From positions 281,682 through 345,681 of the forward strand of contig JAEWAB010000002.1 of assembly GCA_023391875.1 (NCBI GenBank): 64,000 nucleotides of DNA, given 5' to 3'. The notes beneath the pieces were generated by a model. That model did no database searches and was not told where the DNA came from. It saw only the letters and a list, made by a program, of their open reading frames with translations. This document shows positions 60,810 through 64,000 of this stretch, one piece after another (position 1 is the first letter of the stretch; each line of letters opens with the position of its first letter). Position numbers and translations under genes: made by a program. The DNA is from Bacillota bacterium (GTDB lineage: Bacteria > Bacillota > Clostridia > Oscillospirales > Ruminococcaceae).

Positions 60810-62249
60810 GTGGAAGCAAAAACAGCAAATTACGACCGCGGCAGATGGATGATACTGCTCATTACCGTGGTAGCTACCTTTATGGCCACCTTGGACGGCA
60901 GCATTGTCAATGTAGCGCTGCCCTATATGGCCGAGGCGCTGCAGGTGGATACCGGGCATATCACCTGGGTGGTGAGCGTCTATTTAATCGTTATTACCGT
61001 CAGTGTTTTAATATTCGGACGGCTGGGCGATATCAAAGGGCAGAGCAGGATATTTCGGTACGGCCTTTTGATCTTTACGCTCGGTTCCTTCCTCTGCGGG
61101 GTCACCCATACCCTGCCGCTGCTGCTGGCGGCGCGGGCGGTTCAGGCCGTGGGCGCGGCGGCAACCATGGCGAACAGCCACGGGATTATTACGCGCACCT
61201 TCCCGCCGGAGGAGCGCGGACGTGCCCTTGGTATCAACGGCACCTTCGTCGCGCTGGGTTCTATGGTGGGGCCTGCGCTGGGCGGGCTTATCATCTCCGT
61301 CGCGGGCTGGGAGTATCTCTTCTGGGTGAACGTGCCCATTGGGCTTATCGCCTACATCGCCAATTTAAAGTTCTCGGGCAAAGCGGAGATTAAAAACGGC
61401 GAAAAGCTGGATTGGCGCGGTGGCGGATTGTTCACGCTCACCATCGCGCCGCTGTTTATCGCGCTCGAATACGGGCAGACAATCGGGTACTTAAACCCCG
61501 TGATCCTGCTGTTGTTTGTGGTTGCGGCTATTGCCGCCATAGCGTTTTTTACGGTGGAACGCAGAATCAAAATTCCGCTGCTCGACTTAAAGATCTTCGA
61601 GAACCGCTGGTTTTCCATCAGCATCTTCTGCGCCTTCACCTCGTTTGTGTCCATCTCCTGCTCCAATATCATCCTGCCGTTTTACCTGCAGAACGTGCTC
61701 GGCATGTCCCCCGGCAGAGCGGGGTTGTACATGAGCATCTACCCGCTGCTGCTTTCTCTGGTTGCGCCGGTAAGCGGTTATCTTTCCGATAAATTCGGCT
61801 CCGAATTGCTCACCCTCATCGGCCTGACGCTCACCAGCCTGGGGCTATACCTGATGGCAACCTTAAACGAGACCCCGGCCTACTGGGCGATGGTTTTGTA
61901 TATCTGCCTGATGTCGCTGGGCAACGGGCTGTTCCAATCGCCCAACAACTCGCTGGTGATGTCAATGGTACCGCGCGAAAAGCTTGGCATCGGCGGCAGT
62001 GTAAACGCACTGGTGCGCAATATCGGGTTTACGGTGGGGATTGCCCTTTCCACCGCCATCCTGTATGGTGCGATGAGCGCACGGCTGGGATACCGTGTCA
62101 CGGACTATGTTGCGGGACGCAGCGACGCGTTTATCTTTGGCATGCGGCTGGTTTACATCATGGCGGCCTCGGTATGCCTCATTGGTGCCCTAATCACGGC
62201 CTTCAGGCTCTACAACCGCCGCAGGCAAAGCGATACGCAGCTTGGGTAA
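60810..62249 (+). CDS. DHA2-family (EmrB/QacA-like) MFS exporter
   Basis: 479 residues, fourteen predicted helices. Typical motifs are TVVATFMATLDGSIVNVALPYMAEAL, WVVSVYLI, GRLGDIKGQ (motif A) and GPALGGLI (motif C, antiporter). Such pumps exchange drugs or metabolites for protons. The start is GTG with AAAGGATAG upstream. The yjdF gene and riboswitch precede it but a hairpin and a separate promoter stand between, so it is a separate unit. Confidence 0.92.
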   Translation: MEAKTANYDRGRWMILLITVVATFMATLDGSIVNVALPYMAEALQVDTGHITWVVSVYLIVITVSVLIFGRLGDIKGQSRIFRYGLLIFTLGSFLCGVTHTLPLLLAARAVQAVGAAATMANSHGIITRTFPPEERGRALGINGTFVALGSMVGPALGGLIISVAGWEYLFWVNVPIGLIAYIANLKFSGKAEIKNGEKLDWRGGGLFTLTIAPLFIALEYGQTIGYLNPVILLLFVVAAIAAIAFFTVERRIKIPLLDLKIFENRWFSISIFCAFTSFVSISCSNIILPFYLQNVLGMSPGRAGLYMSIYPLLLSLVAPVSGYLSDKFGSELLTLIGLTLTSLGLYLMATLNETPAYWAMVLYICLMSLGNGLFQSPNNSLVMSMVPREKLGIGGSVNALVRNIGFTVGIALSTAILYGAMSARLGYRVTDYVAGRSDAFIFGMRLVYIMAASVCLIGALITAFRLYNRRRQSDTQLG

Positions 62250-62293
62250 AGAATAGATTCCATTCGTAGCGTTCTTTAGGACGCTGCATCAAA

Positions 62294-62325
62294 AAAAGGA
62301 ACCCGTTTTCAATCGGGTTCCTTTT
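62294..62325. terminator. Bidirectional terminator after the DHA2 exporter gene
   Basis: Twelve-base perfect stem (AAAAGGAACCCG and complement), eight-base loop, between convergent genes. Confidence 0.85.
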
Positions 62326-62331
62326 CGTATG

Positions 62332-62910
62332 TTACGTATTACTTAAATAGTCGGCGGTAAAACCGTCCTCCGCAAAGTTCATGACGCCGCCAAACCCATA
62401 GAACTTCCACCGCCCGTCGGTATTCTTGGTGTAAAGGTATTCGCGGTACCAATCCTTTAATTTACTGTCATCCCCTGAATACGCTATCCGCACGGTAAGA
62501 AAGCTCTGGTCAAAGAAATCGTTGTCGTAGTAGCTGTTCTCTACCTTCGCCGAAAAAACCTCAATACCCTGATGCAGCAGGGTTGGGTAAAACATGTCCT
62601 TTCTAAGAGTTAGGGTATCGACTTCACTGTTCTCGTATTCTTCGTTTTTAAAGAACAGCTCGGCCCATTTCATATTGTCACCGTAGATATCCTCTAGGCG
62701 TTGCATATAATCGCCAAACTCTGTTCGCGTTACGGTATCTCGCAAGGCCATCTCCGCAATAATGCTGTCGCCCTGCTTTACCATCTGCGCCGCCGCTGTT
62801 AAATCAAAATTCAAGCTTTCCGTTTTAGTGGGCTTTAGTTCATGCTCATTACAGGATGACAAGATGAAAAAGGTTATTACAACTAAACACAGGCAGATTA
62901 ATCGCTTCAT
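62332..62910 (-). CDS. Hypothetical lipoprotein
   Basis: 192 residues. The signal peptide ends in FILSSC. Mature sequence is mixed alpha/beta with KDWYREYLYTKNTDGRWKFYGFGG near the end, which resembles the beta-sheet tail of NTF2-like fold proteins, but no family is assigned. It is monocistronic. Confidence 0.65.
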   Translation of the reverse strand: MKRLICLCLVVITFFILSSCNEHELKPTKTESLNFDLTAAAQMVKQGDSIIAEMALRDTVTRTEFGDYMQRLEDIYGDNMKWAELFFKNEEYENSEVDTLTLRKDMFYPTLLHQGIEVFSAKVENSYYDNDFFDQSFLTVRIAYSGDDSKLKDWYREYLYTKNTDGRWKFYGFGGVMNFAEDGFTADYLSNT

Positions 62911-62981
62911 TACGGTTCCCCTTTATGGCGTGCATCGTGTTGTACATCGGTTAAAAAGACGTATCTAATTACTATCAGCCA

Positions 62982-63353
62982 TTAATCTTTAGCGCATAAG
63001 CAGAATGGGTGCCCGGCAGGGTCGAGCATCGTGGTAAAATCGCTGCCCCCAAACTGCGCCTGCGCTTTAATGGCTCCAAGCGCCTCGGCCTGTAAAACGG
63101 CGGCAGGGACGTCGGGCACCTGAAAGTCAAAGTGCATCTGCTTTTGCTGCCTTCCGTCCTTCTCCGGCCAAACGGGAGGTATATAATTCTCCTCTTGAGC
63201 GAACAAAAACACGAAACCGCTTTCGCTGCGTACCGCGGGGAGCCCGTACATCTCGCATTTTTCCCAGCCAAGCAGCTTGGCATAGAACCCGCTAAGCTTT
63301 TCCGCATCGTCGCAGTCCACCATAACATTGCCCAGAGAAACTTCCTGAATCAT
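62982..63353 (-). CDS. VOC (glyoxalase/bleomycin-resistance) family protein
   Basis: 123 residues with the paired beta-alpha-beta-beta-beta modules of the VOC fold: LGNVMVDCDDAEKLSGFYAKLLGWE in the first, HFDFQVPDVPAAVLQAEALGA and LDPAGHPFCLC in the second. It may bind or modify a small molecule; it is too divergent to name. The ATG at 63353 follows GGAGGG by six bases. Confidence 0.85.
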   Translation of the reverse strand: MIQEVSLGNVMVDCDDAEKLSGFYAKLLGWEKCEMYGLPAVRSESGFVFLFAQEENYIPPVWPEKDGRQQKQMHFDFQVPDVPAAVLQAEALGAIKAQAQFGGSDFTTMLDPAGHPFCLCAKD

Positions 63354-63417
63354 AAGTATCCCTCCATACAACGGTTTATTACAATATTTTCTACAAACCC
63401 ATCATACAGTACAAAAT

Positions 63418-63456
63418 AAAGGAAGTCAATTGGCCATCGGCCAATCGACTTCCTTT
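63418..63456 (-). terminator. Terminator of tRNA-Arg
   Basis: Long inverted repeat (AAAGGAAGTC/GACTTCCTTT outside, ATTGGCC/GGCCAAT inside) with T-rich DNA on the minus strand. Confidence 0.8.
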
Positions 63457-63462
63457 CATCAC

Positions 63463-63539
63463 TGGTGCGCTCGACAGGAGTCGAACCTGCGGCCTTCAGA
63501 GTCGGAGTCTGACGCTCTATCCAGCTGAGCTACGGGCGC
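63463..63539 (-). tRNA. tRNA-Arg (CCG)
   Basis: 77 bases with encoded CCA. The anticodon loop is CTCCGAC between TCAGA and TCTGA. One C-A mismatch occurs in the acceptor stem. Confidence 0.93.
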
Positions 63540-63795
63540 ATATTTCTTTGTATAAAAGCAGTATATAGTATAGCATAGTTATTTTAAAAAGAAAAGCATT
63601 AACTTGCTGTTGATTGTGTTAGGGAATAATTTATAGTAGAATAAAGAAATAGATATTCGAGCAGTATTTTAAAAAAAGCGCAATCTATTATGTTGATACA
63701 AAAAAGAACAATGGAGAACATTTCGATACGAATTCGTTTGAGGTTCGATGAGAGGCCTAAAATAGAGTAAAGATAGAGAATAATAAAAAGCAGTT

Positions 63796-63939
63796 ATGCG
63801 ATTATTTAAAAGAAAATTTTTCCCAATTACAAATAACGAGCCGAAACTTCGACAAAAGCGTCTAAAACCCGCGCCCGCAAAAAGTACGCCAACCATAGCC
63901 GCCCCAACGCTTCACAGCCCCCGGGTAAAGTCGCGGTAA
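63796..63939 (+). CDS. Possible small basic protein, 47 residues
   Basis: An open frame starting MRLFKRKFFPITNNEPKLRQ and continuing Lys/Arg/Pro-rich. The ribosome-binding site is weak. It stands alone in the AT-rich right end of the window. It may be chance. Confidence 0.25.
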   Translation: MRLFKRKFFPITNNEPKLRQKRLKPAPAKSTPTIAAPTLHSPRVKSR

Positions 63940-63969
63940 AAAGAAAAGCAAAAAAAGCGAAAAAAGGTG

Positions 63970-63998
63970 TTGACATAGGGTAGGTGCTGTGATATTAT
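63970..63998 (+). promoter_or_regulatory. Strong promoter pointing out of the window
   Basis: TTGACA (63970-63975), 17-base spacer, TATTAT (63993-63998). The gene it serves lies beyond the right edge. Confidence 0.7.
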
Positions 63999-64000
63999 AA

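Noticed and set aside
63669..63896. Minus-strand ORF at the right end
   Set aside because: No ribosome-binding site, AT-rich, and it faces against the only clear promoter of the area.

Overview
The window is chromosomal DNA of a spore-forming, anaerobic Gram-positive bacterium of the Clostridia, most likely an Oscillospiraceae/Ruminococcaceae relative. The grounds are clostridial gene families (spore germination YpeB, SpoIID/LytB, class B sortases, 2-hydroxyacyl-CoA dehydratase activase, methylglyoxal synthase, PduL phosphotransacylase), many lipoproteins with Ser/Glu-rich linkers, AGGAGG-type ribosome-binding sites, frequent GTG and TTG starts, and TTGACA/TATAAT promoters. Coding DNA is moderately GC-rich and intergenic DNA AT-rich. 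No rRNA, CRISPR array, transposase or prophage was found. Four tRNA genes are present: Met-CAT, Glu-TTC, Leu-TAA and Arg-CCG.

Layout. 1-8 kb: a truncated serine hydrolase, a lipoprotein-type class B sortase, a candidate small RNA, a DUF4830 protein, a pseudouridine synthase, a sugar-ABC ATPase, an alpha/beta hydrolase and orphan ypeB. 8-14 kb: a cysteine desulfurase/thiI pair for tRNA thiolation, then one 1146-residue ORF joining CinA, a membrane span, a class B sortase and a SpoIID/LytB domain. 14-24 kb: pyrG, a histidine-kinase-like protein without the phospho-acceptor His, gapA with a structured leader, a GH20 hexosaminidase, mgsA and a YhfC protease. 24-31 kb: tRNAs, Fe-S and flavodoxin proteins, msrAB, prfC. 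31-36 kb: an ACT-ACT-metallo-beta-lactamase fusion and a three-gene activase operon. 36-39 kb: two tandem paralogous surface proteins with IPETG sorting signals. 39-42 kb: ParA, ComFB-domain and HD-GYP genes. 42-46 kb: envelope glycan genes, a uracil-DNA glycosylase and pduL. 46-55 kb: an MFS exporter behind a leader peptide and attenuator, a PadR/DUF1700 pair, and mutS2 without an Smr domain in one operon with an ABC-2 exporter. 55-64 kb: lipoproteins, an ECF sigma/DUF4367 pair, DegV, TetR/PEBP, yjdF behind a likely azaaromatic riboswitch, a DHA2 exporter, a VOC protein and tRNA-Arg.

How the parts may work together. Cell-surface biology recurs: two class B sortase domains, two proteins with sorting signals, GH20, SpoIID and YpeB. 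The CinA-sortase-SpoIID protein would place a nucleotide-metabolism-type domain in the cytoplasm and two wall-processing domains outside. Conditional control by RNA is also prominent: a yjdF riboswitch with a perfect anti-Shine-Dalgarno, a leader-peptide attenuator before an MFS pump, a structured gapA leader, a candidate small RNA, and a dispersed two-hairpin element present upstream of two unrelated genes.

All calls come from reading the sequence. Family names are from recognised motifs, not database searches.
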